This document shows, one piece after another, positions 17,772-26,484 of a stretch of DNA of 62,507 bases; positions within the stretch are counted from its first letter, which is position 1, and each line of letters opens with the position of its first letter. A program made the position numbers and the translations under genes. Origin of the DNA: an uncultured Chryseobacterium sp. (GTDB taxonomy: Bacteria; Bacteroidota; Bacteroidia; Flavobacteriales; Weeksellaceae); NCBI GenBank assembly GCA_913778085.1, contig CAJYXJ010000026.1, forward strand, positions 1-62,507, given 5' to 3'. The notes under the pieces were generated by a model. That model did not search any database and had not been told where the DNA came from. It saw only the letters and a program-made list of their open reading frames with translations.

Positions 17772-18854
17772 TTAAACCGGTACATTTTTAAATTCGTTCA
17801 TCATATCGATGAAATCATCAAACAGATAATTTGCATCTTCAGGACCCGGGCTTGCTTCCGGGTGGTACTGTACGGAGAAACAAGGGTGGATTTTATGTTT
17901 CAGACCTTCATTGGTTCTGTCGTTCAGTGCGATATGCGTTTCAATAAGATCCGTGTCTTTTAAACTTTCCTGATCTACGGCATAGCCATGGTTTTGGGAA
18001 GTGATGGCCACCTTGTTTTTTTCCAGATCCAGAACCGGGTGATTCCCTCCTCTGTGCCCGAATTTTAACTTGAATGTTTTTGCGCCGCAAGCCAGACCGA
18101 TCAGCTGGTGTCCTAAGCAGATCCCGAAGATCGGCACTTTTCCTAAGATTCCGCGGATCATTTCCAGGGCCTGCTGGTTGTCTTCAGGGTCGCCGGGACC
18201 GTTGGATAACATAACGCCGTCCGGATTCATCAGCAGGATCTCTTCTGCCGTTACATCCTGGGAAACAACAGTAATGTCGCAGTTTCTCTGAGAGAGTTCG
18301 CGGATGATTCCCAGTTTGGAACCGAAATCCACCAATACTACTTTTAAGCCTCTTCCCGGATTAGCGTACGGTGTCTTGGTAGATACCGTTTCCACCTGAT
18401 TGGTCGGGAACGTGGTTGATTTTAGTTCTGCAACCACCGTGCTTTCGTCTGCATCGGCATTTACAATTTTTCCTTTTACAACGCCGTAGTTACGAAGCAC
18501 TCTGGTAAGCCTTCTGGTATCGATGCCGGAAATTCCCGAAAGATTCTTCTTTTTAAACAGCTCATCCAAGGTGATCTGTGTACGGAAATTGGACGGAAAA
18601 TCGCAGAGTTCTTTCACGATCAGCCCTTTGATGGCCGGCTCGATGCTTTCATAATCATCACGGTTAATACCATAATTACCGATAAGCGGATACGTCATGC
18701 AAACGATCTGTCCGCAGTAGGAAGGGTCGGAAATAAGTTCCTGATACCCTGTCATTCCGGTATTGAAAACCACTTCTCCTGCCGTTTCCAATGCTGCTCC
18801 GAAACCTTCTCCATGAAACACTTCACCGGACTCCAGTATTAATTTTTTCTTCAT
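17772..18854 (-). CDS. carA: Carbamoyl-phosphate synthase small subunit (glutaminase)
   Basis: A 360-residue protein of normal length. The N-terminal CPSase domain ([20 protein letters not shown], about 15-34) is followed by a class I glutamine amidotransferase domain. Its catalytic Cys is C246 in [11 protein letters not shown] and the His/Glu pair H331/E333 in [11 protein letters not shown]. It hydrolyses glutamine and channels ammonia to CarB. It lies about 180 bp downstream of pyrB, with a repeat in between, and 153 bp upstream of carB. Confidence 0.97.
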   Translation of the reverse strand: MKKKLILESGEVFHGEGFGAALETAGEVVFNTGMTGYQELISDPSYCGQIVCMTYPLIGNYGINRDDYESIEPAIKGLIVKELCDFPSNFRTQITLDELFKKKNLSGISGIDTRRLTRVLRNYGVVKGKIVNADADESTVVAELKSTTFPTNQVETVSTKTPYANPGRGLKVVLVDFGSKLGIIRELSQRNCDITVVSQDVTAEEILLMNPDGVMLSNGPGDPEDNQQALEMIRGILGKVPIFGICLGHQLIGLACGAKTFKLKFGHRGGNHPVLDLEKNKVAITSQNHGYAVDQESLKDTDLIETHIALNDRTNEGLKHKIHPCFSVQYHPEASPGPEDANYLFDDFIDMMNEFKNVPV

Positions 18855-18898
18855 TTTAAACTTTTATCTCTTATTATTTTATTCTTACTTAATTTTTT

Positions 18899-18957
18899 AA
18901 ACCACCCCGTCAAAATTCTTTGAATTTTGCCACCCCTCCATAGAAGGGGAATTTTGC
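18899..18957. repeat. ACCACCCCGTC double-hairpin repeat, copy 2
   Basis: The unit AACCACCCCGTCAAAATTC is followed by an A/T hairpin (CAAAATT/GAATTTTG-type) and a GC-rich one (CCCCTCC...GGGG). It matches the copy at 2443-2506. It lies between pyrB and carA and could reduce read-through or set differential mRNA stability. Confidence 0.6.
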
Positions 18958-19032
18958 GGTGAAGATTTGATTTTGCTGAATTGTTGATTCAGGACACATC
19001 AAACTTTTTACTTTTACCTTTTAGCATGGCTC

Positions 19033-19923
19033 TTATTTAAAGGTATACCCTTCTTTTTCCAAAGCTTCCTTTAATATGGCCATTCTCGCGAAAACGCCGT
19101 TCTGCATCTGCCTGAATATCCTTGAACGTTCACATTCCACCAGATCCGTATCGATTTCCACGCCGCGGTTGATGGGTGCCGGGTGCATGATGATCGCTTC
19201 TTTTTTCATGGCTTTCTCCCTTTCCTTTGTCAATCCGTATTTTCTGTGGTATTCTGAAGCGGAGAAGCTCATTTTAGAATCATGTCTTTCATGCTGGATT
19301 CTCAATAACATCAAGACGTCTACTTCGTGAATCAGCTCGTCAACGCTCAGATAGGTGCCGTTGATCAGGGCTCCTTCGTCGAACCATTGTTCCGGGCCGG
19401 AGAAATACACTTTTGCACCTAATCTTCTCAACGCTTCCGCATTGGAATTGGCGACCCTGCTGTGTTTTACATCACCTACGATGCCGACTTTCAGGCCTTC
19501 AAATTTCCCGAATTCCTGGTAGATCGTCATCAGGTCGAGCATACACTGGGACGGGTGGTTTCCGGTACCGTCACCACCGTTGATCACGGGGATCTTAATA
19601 TTTTTCAGCTCATCGAAATACCGGTCTTTTTTGTCTCTGATCACCACCAGGTTTACGCCGAGGCTTTCGATCGTTTTTACCGTATCGTATAAGCTTTCCC
19701 CTTTGTTTACGGAACTGTTTGAGGCATCAAACGGAACCACCTGCAGTCCTAATTTTCTTTCGGCAATATCAAAACTTGTTTTGGTTCTGGTGCTGTCTTC
19801 AAAGAAAAGGTTGGAACAGAAAACCTCGCCTTCTATCTTGGCAGTCTTCCCTTCTGCAAAAGCCAATGCTTCCTGTACTATTCGGTTGATTCTCTCGGTG
19901 CTCAGTTCTGTAATCGTAAACAT
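19033..19923 (-). CDS. pyrB: Aspartate carbamoyltransferase catalytic chain
   Basis: A 296-residue ATCase. It joins carbamoyl phosphate to aspartate, the committed step of pyrimidine synthesis. The carbamoyl-phosphate loop reads [13 protein letters not shown] (about 40-52), [12 protein letters not shown] is the usual central motif, and [10 protein letters not shown] (about 245-254) binds near the active site. No pyrI regulatory chain follows; carA and carB are next. Transcription begins at the consensus promoter at 20049-20080 and passes through an attenuator-like leader. I therefore expect control at the level of termination by pyrimidine nucleotides, although no PyrR gene or PyrR-binding loop was recognised. 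Confidence 0.95.
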   Translation of the reverse strand: MFTITELSTERINRIVQEALAFAEGKTAKIEGEVFCSNLFFEDSTRTKTSFDIAERKLGLQVVPFDASNSSVNKGESLYDTVKTIESLGVNLVVIRDKKDRYFDELKNIKIPVINGGDGTGNHPSQCMLDLMTIYQEFGKFEGLKVGIVGDVKHSRVANSNAEALRRLGAKVYFSGPEQWFDEGALINGTYLSVDELIHEVDVLMLLRIQHERHDSKMSFSASEYHRKYGLTKEREKAMKKEAIIMHPAPINRGVEIDTDLVECERSRIFRQMQNGVFARMAILKEALEKEGYTFK

Positions 19924-19941
19924 AATATTTTAAAATTTTTA

Positions 19942-19972
19942 CAAAAAAAAAGCGAAGAAAATATCTTCGCTT
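19942..19972 (-). terminator. Intrinsic terminator in the pyrB leader (attenuator)
   Basis: On the minus strand AAGCGAAG, a short ATATTTT-type loop, CTTCGCTT and then an uninterrupted run of T, all about 20 nt before the pyrB ATG. This is a textbook Rho-independent terminator standing between promoter and gene, so pyrB expression must depend on read-through. Confidence 0.85.
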
Positions 19973-20042
19973 AAAATAAATAAATATCGTAAAGGGCGTC
20001 TACGCCCGGTAATTCTAATGATATAAATACTGTGTTATTCAT
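19971..20042 (-). CDS. Candidate pyr leader peptide (23 aa)
   Basis: An ATG at 20042 opens a 23-codon frame whose TAA (19973-19971) touches the first arm of the terminator. It begins MNNTVFISLELPG and ends DALYDIYLF. The final codons are U-rich in the RNA (TTTACGATATTTATTTATTTTAA). A GC hairpin (GGGCG/CGCCC) lies within the frame, where a pause hairpin sits in E. coli pyrL. The ATG lies about 7 nt after the -7 element, so the transcript would be leaderless or nearly so. Coding is inference; no Shine-Dalgarno sequence is available. Confidence 0.5.
   Translation of the reverse strand: MNNTVFISLELPGVDALYDIYLF
19994..20007 (-). promoter_or_regulatory. GC-rich hairpin in pyrB leader (candidate pause site)
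   Basis: GGGCG TAGA CGCCC forms a compact stem-loop, followed on the transcript by a U-rich stretch and then the terminator. Together with a 7-bp CTAATGA/TCATTAG pair at the 5' end of the leader, it gives the order hairpin, pause hairpin, U-rich, terminator. Confidence 0.55.
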
Positions 20043-20048
20043 TAGGTG

Positions 20049-20080
20049 CAAAGATACAACAATTCTTCAAAATGACAAAA
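20049..20080 (-). promoter_or_regulatory. Consensus promoter of pyrB
   Basis: On the minus strand TTTTG (20080-20076), 19 nt, TATCTTTG (20056-20049): an exact match to the Bacteroidota -33/-7 pattern, identical in spacing to the tRNA-Ser promoter. Predicted start of transcription is about 20042-20044. Confidence 0.8.
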
Positions 20081-20130
20081 CAGAATGTAGTTGTTTTTTA
20101 ATTTTAGAACAGAAATATTCTGCATATACT

Positions 20131-21312
20131 TTAACGGGCAAGCCTGATTCCCGTAAACTGCCATTGCAGCCGCGCATGAAAAAAATTACGGTAGGTATTC
20201 CTGCTGTGCCCTTCCGGAGTTGCGATGGAAGCACCGCGTAAAACCATCTGATTAACCATAAATTTTCCGTTATATTCTCCTACGGCTCCGGCTACTTTTT
20301 TAAATCCCGGATACGGCAGGTAAGCACTTCCTGTCCACTCCCAGCGTTTTCCCCAATCGAAATGTTCCGACGCCACTTCCCATTCGGCTTCTGTGGGTAA
20401 ACGCATTCCTTTCCATGAAGCAAACGCTGAAGCTTCGTAGAAATTAATATGGGTAACCGCTTCTTCAGGATTTACTTTAATCAATCCTTTTAAGGTGTAT
20501 TGCATCCATGTTCCATCAACGAAATGCCAGTACAACGGAGCTTTTGCCTGGTTTTCCTTTACCCATTCCCAGCCTTCCGCATGCCAGTAACGAAAATCGG
20601 AATAGCCGCCATCCTCAATAAATTCAAGATATTCAGCATTGTTTACGAGGCCGGAAGAAATTTCAAAATCATTCAGATATACTTTATGACGGTTCAGTTC
20701 GTTGTCAAAACAAAAGCCTTCGCCTTTAAATCCTATTTCATAAACTTCTTCCGGAAAAGAAATCATCCGTGATTTCCGGATTCCCGTTTCTTCTATATCA
20801 CTATGTTCATCATAGGCCGGAAATAAAGGATTATGGCCTAAGATAAATTTTATGTCGGTCAGGAGCAGCTCCTGATGCTGTTGTTCGTGGTTTAGGCCTA
20901 ACTCAAACAGTTTGCTGAGATCTTCAGACAGATGATGTGTAGCCAGGAAATTATTCATTTGTTTATCCACATATTCCCGGTACCTATAAATGTCCGATAC
21001 GGAGGGCCGGCTTAAATTTCCCCGGTCCGTACGGATCACTCTTGCCCCAATGGTTTCATAATAACTGTTGAAGACAAAATTATACTGCGGATCGAAAACT
21101 TCGTATCCTTCAAAATTCGGGATCAAAATAAAGGTTTCAAAAAACCAGGTGGTATGCCCCAAATGCCATTTTGGCGGACTGACGTCAACCACTGGCTGAA
21201 CGACATAATCTTCAATAGCAAGCGGTTTACAGATCTCAACGGAACGGTTTCTGATTTTTGTGTAATTTTCAAGAAGTACCTTTTCCCGGGATAGAATATT
21301 TTGTCCGACCAT
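20131..21312 (-). CDS. egtB: EgtB-type sulfoxide synthase (ergothioneine biosynthesis)
   Basis: A 393-residue protein. A DinB-like N-terminal domain supplies iron-binding His residues (WHLGHTTWFFETF, about 48-60, and HEQQHQELLLTD, about 142-153). An FGE-sulfatase/C-type-lectin-like domain follows, with LPTEAEWEVASEHFDWGKRW and, at the C-terminus, LRGASIATPEGHSRNTYRNF. EgtB enzymes join trimethylhistidine with a cysteine-containing thiol using O2 and non-haem iron. It is 17 bp downstream of egtD, forming a two-gene unit. No egtA, egtC or egtE gene is next to it, so the sulfur donor may be cysteine and the lyase may lie elsewhere. Confidence 0.88.
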   Translation of the reverse strand: MVGQNILSREKVLLENYTKIRNRSVEICKPLAIEDYVVQPVVDVSPPKWHLGHTTWFFETFILIPNFEGYEVFDPQYNFVFNSYYETIGARVIRTDRGNLSRPSVSDIYRYREYVDKQMNNFLATHHLSEDLSKLFELGLNHEQQHQELLLTDIKFILGHNPLFPAYDEHSDIEETGIRKSRMISFPEEVYEIGFKGEGFCFDNELNRHKVYLNDFEISSGLVNNAEYLEFIEDGGYSDFRYWHAEGWEWVKENQAKAPLYWHFVDGTWMQYTLKGLIKVNPEEAVTHINFYEASAFASWKGMRLPTEAEWEVASEHFDWGKRWEWTGSAYLPYPGFKKVAGAVGEYNGKFMVNQMVLRGASIATPEGHSRNTYRNFFHARLQWQFTGIRLAR

Positions 21313-21329
21313 AATTTTACCTTATTATA

Positions 21330-22319
21330 TTATACAACTTTCCAGATCGCATCGATAAACCAGCCTTTAGCGTCTGCAATATGCTTAACCGGCTGAAACC
21401 CATTTTTTACAGCCATCGCATCGGTTTCTTCAGGAGCATATTTCTGCGAGATTTCCATATAGATGGCTTCATTTTCTTTAAAATCAATGAATTGATTCCC
21501 AATTCTCACATGCTGCTCTTCCAGACTGATGAGATAGCTTCTGCAAGCTCCCGAAAGCGGATCATACGTCTGGTAGTGTTTGAACTTACTGATATCGAAA
21601 CGGGCATCAAGCTCGTTGTTGATTCTTTCTAAAAGATTAAGATTGAAAGCTGCGGTGATTCCTGCTTTATCATTATAAGCGGAAAGAATAATGTCCGGAT
21701 CTTTCTTCAGATCAAAACCAATCAGAAGAATATCTCCGGGATTAAGCTTTTTGCGTAACTCGTTGCAGAACTGATAGGCTTCCTCCACTTCCATATTGCC
21801 GATGTTCCCGCCTAAGAACAAGATAACTTTTCTTCGCGACGAAATGCTGTTGGCTTTATCGAGCATTTCAAAATATTCACCATTCAGACCGATCAGATCA
21901 AGAGCAGGAATTTCCTTTGAAAGACGCTCCTGAAGAACAGAAATGATATTTCCTGAAATATCGATCGGCATATACGTAAAATCAGCTTTCCGGTCGACAA
22001 GATATTTAAGAAGATGGGATGATTTTGTAGCATCGCCCGCACCCAGTTCAACCAGATCAAACGATGCATCAAATGCTTTGATTGCCTGTACGATTTCTTC
22101 TTTTTTATCGGTAAAAATTTCCAGTTCGCAACCGGTAAGATAATATTCCGGCATGCTCATGATCTGCTGGAAAAGCACATCACCTTTCTGATCGTAAAAA
22201 TATTTGGAAAACAGATGTTTGGGATTATCTTTCAGGCCTTTGACAATTTCGATTTCAAATTTTTGATGGCTTTCACAGTATTCGCAGGAAATCGTTTCCA
22301 TAGATATATTCTGGTCCAT
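21330..22319 (-). CDS. egtD: L-histidine N(alpha)-methyltransferase
   Basis: A 329-residue methyltransferase of the EgtD family (Methyltransf_33). It trimethylates histidine to hercynine with three SAM. Seen are YYLTGCELEIFTD (about 59-71), the SAM-binding VELGAGDATKSSHLL (about 90-104), the IDISGNIISVLQERL segment, FLGGNIGNMEVEEA and LLIGFDLKKDP. It is the first gene of the egtD-egtB unit and divergent from the Lrp/AsnC regulator across 165 bp. Confidence 0.92.
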   Translation of the reverse strand: MDQNISMETISCEYCESHQKFEIEIVKGLKDNPKHLFSKYFYDQKGDVLFQQIMSMPEYYLTGCELEIFTDKKEEIVQAIKAFDASFDLVELGAGDATKSSHLLKYLVDRKADFTYMPIDISGNIISVLQERLSKEIPALDLIGLNGEYFEMLDKANSISSRRKVILFLGGNIGNMEVEEAYQFCNELRKKLNPGDILLIGFDLKKDPDIILSAYNDKAGITAAFNLNLLERINNELDARFDISKFKHYQTYDPLSGACRSYLISLEEQHVRIGNQFIDFKENEAIYMEISQKYAPEETDAMAVKNGFQPVKHIADAKGWFIDAIWKVV

Positions 22320-22437
22320 AAGAATGGGATTTTGGTAGACATTTTACAGCAATTATGCTGCCATTGGTGAATGCTTTACTTTTTATCTGCTTAACATTCG
22401 TTAATATCATTTTCGGAGTATCCGCCGTAAATTCTTC

Positions 22438-22466
22438 TTGTAATTTTTTATAAAATCGTATATTTA
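22438..22466 (+). promoter_or_regulatory. Near-consensus promoter of the Lrp/AsnC gene
   Basis: TTG (22438-22440), 18 nt, TATATTTA (22459-22466), with the last base of the -7 box differing from consensus. The ATG at 22485 lies 18 nt further. Confidence 0.6.
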
Positions 22467-22484
22467 CGGCTCAAACGCGACCAT

Positions 22485-22946
22485 ATGGATTTAAAAGACA
22501 GGATGATTCTAAGTATTATTCAGGAAGACTCAACTTTATCAGTAAAGGAAATTTCGGAGAGAATAGGACTGACCTTTACCCCAACCTATGAACGGATCAA
22601 ACAGCTGGAAAAGAACGGAATTATCGAGAAATATGTAGGCCTTTTAAACCGTGAGAAACTGGGACTGAATATTGTGGTGTACTGCAACGTCCGCCTGAAG
22701 GAACAGTCAAAAAAGGTTCTGGAAACGTTTGAGAAAAATATTATGCAGTATGATGAAGTACAGGAAATCATCAGCCTTTCCGGCGAATACGATTATATGC
22801 TGAAAATTATTGCCAAAGACATTAATTCTTATAACGCCTTTACGGTGAACGTGATTTCAAATATCCCGAATATCGGGCAATACCACAGCTCTATTGTGCT
22901 TCATGAAGTGAAAAAGTCTACCAAATTTAAGATTGATTTGGATTAA
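22485..22946 (+). CDS. Lrp/AsnC family transcriptional regulator
   Basis: A 153-residue protein with an N-terminal winged HTH (MILSIIQEDSTLSVKEISER, then LTFTPTYERIKQLEKNGII) and a C-terminal RAM ligand-binding domain (VYCNVRLKEQSKKVLETF, YDYMLKIIAKDINSYNAF). Lrp-type proteins sense amino acids and control their metabolism. It lies between egtDB and the arginine operon, so either could be its target. This is inference from position alone. The gene has its own promoter and is followed by a 157-bp inverted-repeat element. Confidence 0.9.
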   Translation: MDLKDRMILSIIQEDSTLSVKEISERIGLTFTPTYERIKQLEKNGIIEKYVGLLNREKLGLNIVVYCNVRLKEQSKKVLETFEKNIMQYDEVQEIISLSGEYDYMLKIIAKDINSYNAFTVNVISNIPNIGQYHSSIVLHEVKKSTKFKIDLD

Positions 22947-22949
22947 TTA

Positions 22950-23106
22950 AACGCAAAGTTTTAACTAAATATTGCGAAATGAAAAGGAGCAAAGAGGCTG
23001 GCATAGCCGGTCATGAAGCTTACGGATATAAGGCCGCTTCATCGATCAGCTTGCTGATCATTCTTTTGCCCCCTTAATTTTTACCCGTAAAATAAAACTT
23101 TGCGTT
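22950..23106. repeat. MITE-like element with 14-bp terminal inverted repeats
   Basis: The 157-bp stretch is bounded by AACGCAAAGTTTTA (22950-22963) and its exact complement (23093-23106). Inside are a 16-nt palindrome GATCAGCTTGCTGATC (23043-23058) and TGAAGC/GCTTCA arms. It codes for nothing and sits between the converging ends of the Lrp gene and argH. Relatives of the AACGCAAAGTTTT terminus are common in Chryseobacterium spacers, from memory. Confidence 0.65.
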
Positions 23107-23144
23107 AGAAGAAATCAGAGTCGATTTTAGATCTTTGTTATAAA

Positions 23145-24449
23145 TTATCCCCGTAATTTATTTTTCACCTTATTAAACTGATACTCTATTTTATCCAGAC
23201 AAAGATTGCTAATACTTCCCTGATGGGTATGCTCTAAATTTTCAATTTTAAAATCAAACGTGTTGTTTTCAATTTCCTGTCCGACCTTAACGTAAGCATC
23301 CCGGAAAGAGCTGCCGTTTTTCACTTCTTCGTTGATTTTCTCTACACTAAATAGGTATTTATACTTTTCATCCTCTAAAATGCCATCTTTTACCTGAATA
23401 TTGGGCAACGTATAATTTAAGATTTCCAGACATTCTTTCAACGAATCAATCGCGGGGAAAAGGATCTCCTTTGTCAACTGCATATCGCGGTGGTAACCGG
23501 ACGGAAGATTGTTGGTTAGTAAAATAAACTCATTCGGTACCGACTGGATTCTGCTGCACCGCGCGCGGACCAGCTCGAAGATGTCCGGGTTTTTCTTGTG
23601 CGGCATAATGCTGCTTCCCGTCGTAAATTCTTTCGGAAAACTTATGAAATCAAAATTCTGGCTCAGATACAAACAGACATCGTATGAAAATTTCCCTAAG
23701 GTTCCTGCCAGGGTCGCCATTGCCATCGCGAGCAACTTCTCCGATTTTCCACGGGTCATCTGCGCGTATACCGCATTGTAATTCATCGATTGAAAGCCCA
23801 GATGGTAAGTGGTGCTTTCCCGATTGATCGGAAATGAAGAGCCGTAGCCTGCCGCCGAACCTAAAGGGTTTTTATTAATGATATTTTTAACGGAAAAGAG
23901 CATTTCCATATCATCCAGCAGTGCTTCCGCATACGCGCCGAACCATAATCCGAAGGAGGAAGGCATTGCGATCTGCAAATGGGTATAGCCCGGAAGCAGC
24001 ACCTTTTTATGCTGTTCCGCCAGTCGGATCAACAGCTGGAAAAATTCATCCGTTAAAGCCGTAATTTCTCTGATTTCATCCAGTAAATACAATTTAATAT
24101 CCAGTAGAACCTGATCGTTTCTCGATCTCGCTGTATGAATTTTTTTCCCGGTATCACCCAGCCTCTCAATTAAAACCGATTCGATTTGGGAATGGATGTC
24201 CTCCGCATTTTTATCGATTTCAAAATTTCCACTTTCTATGTTTTCTAAAATTTCCGCTAAGACAGACAGCATTTGTTCTGACTCTTCATCAGAAATAATC
24301 CCGACTTCCGCCAGCATTTTGCAGTGTGCCATGGAACCTTTGACGTCGTATTTCGCCAGACGCTCATCAAAATCGAGATCTTTTCCAACGGTAAATGTAT
24401 TAACTAATATATTGGTGGCAAGGTCGTCCTTCTGCCATATTTTTTTCAT
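23145..24449 (-). CDS. argH: Argininosuccinate lyase
   Basis: A 434-residue enzyme of the fumarase/aspartase superfamily that cleaves argininosuccinate to arginine and fumarate. Seen are HTARSRNDQV (105-114), PGYTHLQIAMP (about 153-163) and the signature loop TTGSSIMPHKKNPD (276-289), which holds the catalytic Ser. It is the last gene of the arginine operon, separated from argE by a 155-bp spacer with repeat-like sequence. It converges with the Lrp gene. Confidence 0.97.
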   Translation of the reverse strand: MKKIWQKDDLATNILVNTFTVGKDLDFDERLAKYDVKGSMAHCKMLAEVGIISDEESEQMLSVLAEILENIESGNFEIDKNAEDIHSQIESVLIERLGDTGKKIHTARSRNDQVLLDIKLYLLDEIREITALTDEFFQLLIRLAEQHKKVLLPGYTHLQIAMPSSFGLWFGAYAEALLDDMEMLFSVKNIINKNPLGSAAGYGSSFPINRESTTYHLGFQSMNYNAVYAQMTRGKSEKLLAMAMATLAGTLGKFSYDVCLYLSQNFDFISFPKEFTTGSSIMPHKKNPDIFELVRARCSRIQSVPNEFILLTNNLPSGYHRDMQLTKEILFPAIDSLKECLEILNYTLPNIQVKDGILEDEKYKYLFSVEKINEEVKNGSSFRDAYVKVGQEIENNTFDFKIENLEHTHQGSISNLCLDKIEYQFNKVKNKLRG

Positions 24450-24604
24450 AAGTTTCTATTTTGTTGGAAGATGGAAGCAGGAGGCCGGAAGTTTACTACG
24501 AACTGCTCTATCTTCATTTAATTGTAAAAATTTGTCATGTATCCAGAAAAAAGGCCGGTTTGCAGGTATCATTTACTTCCAGCATCCATCGCCCCGCTTT
24601 CAGC

Positions 24605-25687
24605 CTACAAAACCCTCTCCAGAATCTTGATATAAACTTCAATTCCCTCTTCGATTTCTTCAATATAAATAAATTCATCTGCGGTGTGGGAACGCGTGCT
24701 GTCGCCTGGACCCAGCTTTACCGAGGTACACGGAATGATCGCCTGGTCGGAGGAGGTCGGTGAACCATAAGTGGTCCTGCCTATTTCCAATCCAGCTTTT
24801 ACAAACGGATGATCCAAGGCAATTTTTGAGGAATTTAACCGGAATGACCTCGCCGTTAAAACCGATTTCATCTGGGACTGAATGATTTCGAAGACTTCTC
24901 TGTTGGAATATTCGTCCGTCACCCTCACATCCAGCGTGAAAGTACATGATTCCGGAACGACATTGTGCTGGACGCCCGCATGAATGCCTGAAAGCGTTAC
25001 CTTAATTTCACCCAGATAATCGGAAACCTTTGGAAATTTAAAGTTTAAAATATGCTGCAGGTCTTCCATGCATTTTACAATGGAATTATCCTTGTTCGGA
25101 TGAGCGGCATGGGAAGGCGTTCCTTTCATTTCTCCATCGATCACCAGCAGACCTTTTTCTGCAATGGCCAGATTCATTTGGGTCGGTTCTCCTACGATAG
25201 CGAGTTCTATATTCGGAAGTTGCGGGAATAAGGCTTCGATCCCGTCAAAACCGGATATTTCTTCTTCGGCAGAGAGCGCGATGATCAGATTATACTGTAA
25301 ATCTTCTCTGTCATAAAAGTATAAAAAAACCTGCGCCATCGAAACCAGAGAGGCTCCTGCATCATTGCTTCCCAACCCGAATAATTTCCCGTCTTTTTCA
25401 ATGGGTAAAAACGGATCCAGGGTATAGGCTTTGTTCGGTTTTACCGTATCGTGATGGGTATTCAGCAGAATTGATGGTTTGAATACATCGAAATTTCTGT
25501 TCACCGCCCAAATATTGTTTTTAAAACGTTTGGTGGGGATCCCATGCTTTTTGAAAAAATTTTCAATTTCTACGGAAGTATTGAATTCATCCTTACTGAA
25601 AGACGGAATTTCAATAAGATTTTTCAGTAATTCTATCGCGTTGTTCAGCAATTCTTCTTTGCTATAAACAGATCTCAGTTCCTGCAT
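24605..25687 (-). CDS. argE: N-acylornithine deacetylase, M20 family
   Basis: A 360-residue M20 metallopeptidase. The metal ligands are H78 and D80 (NTHHDTV), D109 (GSNDAG) and E141/E142 (SAEEE, the general base), with a dimerisation insert between about 170 and 280. It removes the acyl group from N-acetyl- or N-succinyl-ornithine or citrulline. With an argF'-type carbamoyltransferase in the same operon, acylcitrulline is the likely substrate. It overlaps the argB stop by 26 nt, which suggests translational coupling. Confidence 0.9.
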   Translation of the reverse strand: MQELRSVYSKEELLNNAIELLKNLIEIPSFSKDEFNTSVEIENFFKKHGIPTKRFKNNIWAVNRNFDVFKPSILLNTHHDTVKPNKAYTLDPFLPIEKDGKLFGLGSNDAGASLVSMAQVFLYFYDREDLQYNLIIALSAEEEISGFDGIEALFPQLPNIELAIVGEPTQMNLAIAEKGLLVIDGEMKGTPSHAAHPNKDNSIVKCMEDLQHILNFKFPKVSDYLGEIKVTLSGIHAGVQHNVVPESCTFTLDVRVTDEYSNREVFEIIQSQMKSVLTARSFRLNSSKIALDHPFVKAGLEIGRTTYGSPTSSDQAIIPCTSVKLGPGDSTRSHTADEFIYIEEIEEGIEVYIKILERVL

Positions 25688-26456
25688 GATGGTTTTCGAT
25701 ATGGTTTTTCAGTTGGGTTTCTTTTATTAAGAATACCTTGTTTACATTATTTCTTATGGCTCCCAGCGCATTTTCAAGCTTGGGTAGAATTCCTTTGTGC
25801 AATTTCCCTTCGTTTTTCAAAAGGGAAAATTCCTGTTCGGAAATATTTTTAATCAGAGATTCCGGATTATTTACGTCTTCCAAAACCCCTTCTTTATCAA
25901 AACAGTAGACCAATTCCACATCATATTTTACGGATAAAGCCTGGGCGATCACCGAAGCAATCGTATCTGCATTGGTATTGAAAAGGTGTCCTTTTTTATC
26001 ATGGGTGATAGCGGAAAAGACAGGCACGAGTTCGAGCTTCAGCAACTTGGCAATCAGTTTTCTGTTTACCCCTTTCTCGGTAATATCGCCTACGAATCCG
26101 AAATCGATTTCCGCATCTTCCCTTTTTTTAGCCTTAATTAAATTCGCATCCGCCCCTGAAAAGCCGATGGCCTTGCATTTTTTCTGCTGAAGCCTGGCCA
26201 CGATATTTTTATTGATGCCGCCAGCATAGACCATGGCCACCAGATCCAGGGTTTCTTTATCCGTAATCCGGCGTCCGTTCACCATCTTCTGCTCGATTCC
26301 AAGTTTATCCGCCAAAGTCGTAGCAAGCTTCCCTCCGCCATGAACCAGGATCTTTTTCTCCCCGATCCCCGCAAACTGTTCCAGGAATTCGTCGAGCAGC
26401 TCCTCATCGTCGATCAGTGCGCCGCCAATTTTTACGATGTATAACTTTTCTTTCAT
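25662..26456 (-). CDS. argB: Acetylglutamate kinase family protein
   Basis: A 264-residue amino-acid kinase. Seen are VKIGGALIDDEELL, the glycine-rich loop VHGGGKLATTLADKLG (about 39-54), NGRRITDKETLD and the nucleotide-binding region FNTNADTIASVIAQAL. It phosphorylates the gamma-carboxyl of N-acylglutamate. Bacteroidota may use the succinyl form. The gene follows a perfect 33-bp palindrome downstream of argF' and overlaps argE. Confidence 0.95.
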   Translation of the reverse strand: MKEKLYIVKIGGALIDDEELLDEFLEQFAGIGEKKILVHGGGKLATTLADKLGIEQKMVNGRRITDKETLDLVAMVYAGGINKNIVARLQQKKCKAIGFSGADANLIKAKKREDAEIDFGFVGDITEKGVNRKLIAKLLKLELVPVFSAITHDKKGHLFNTNADTIASVIAQALSVKYDVELVYCFDKEGVLEDVNNPESLIKNISEQEFSLLKNEGKLHKGILPKLENALGAIRNNVNKVFLIKETQLKNHIENHHAGTEICL

Positions 26457-26484
26457 TTTTATCCTTTTTTTCCAAACTTTATTT

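Noticed and set aside
19924-20080. PyrR-binding attenuator of the Bacillus type
   Set aside because: The PyrR anti-antiterminator loop sequence was not recognised and no pyrR gene lies in the window.
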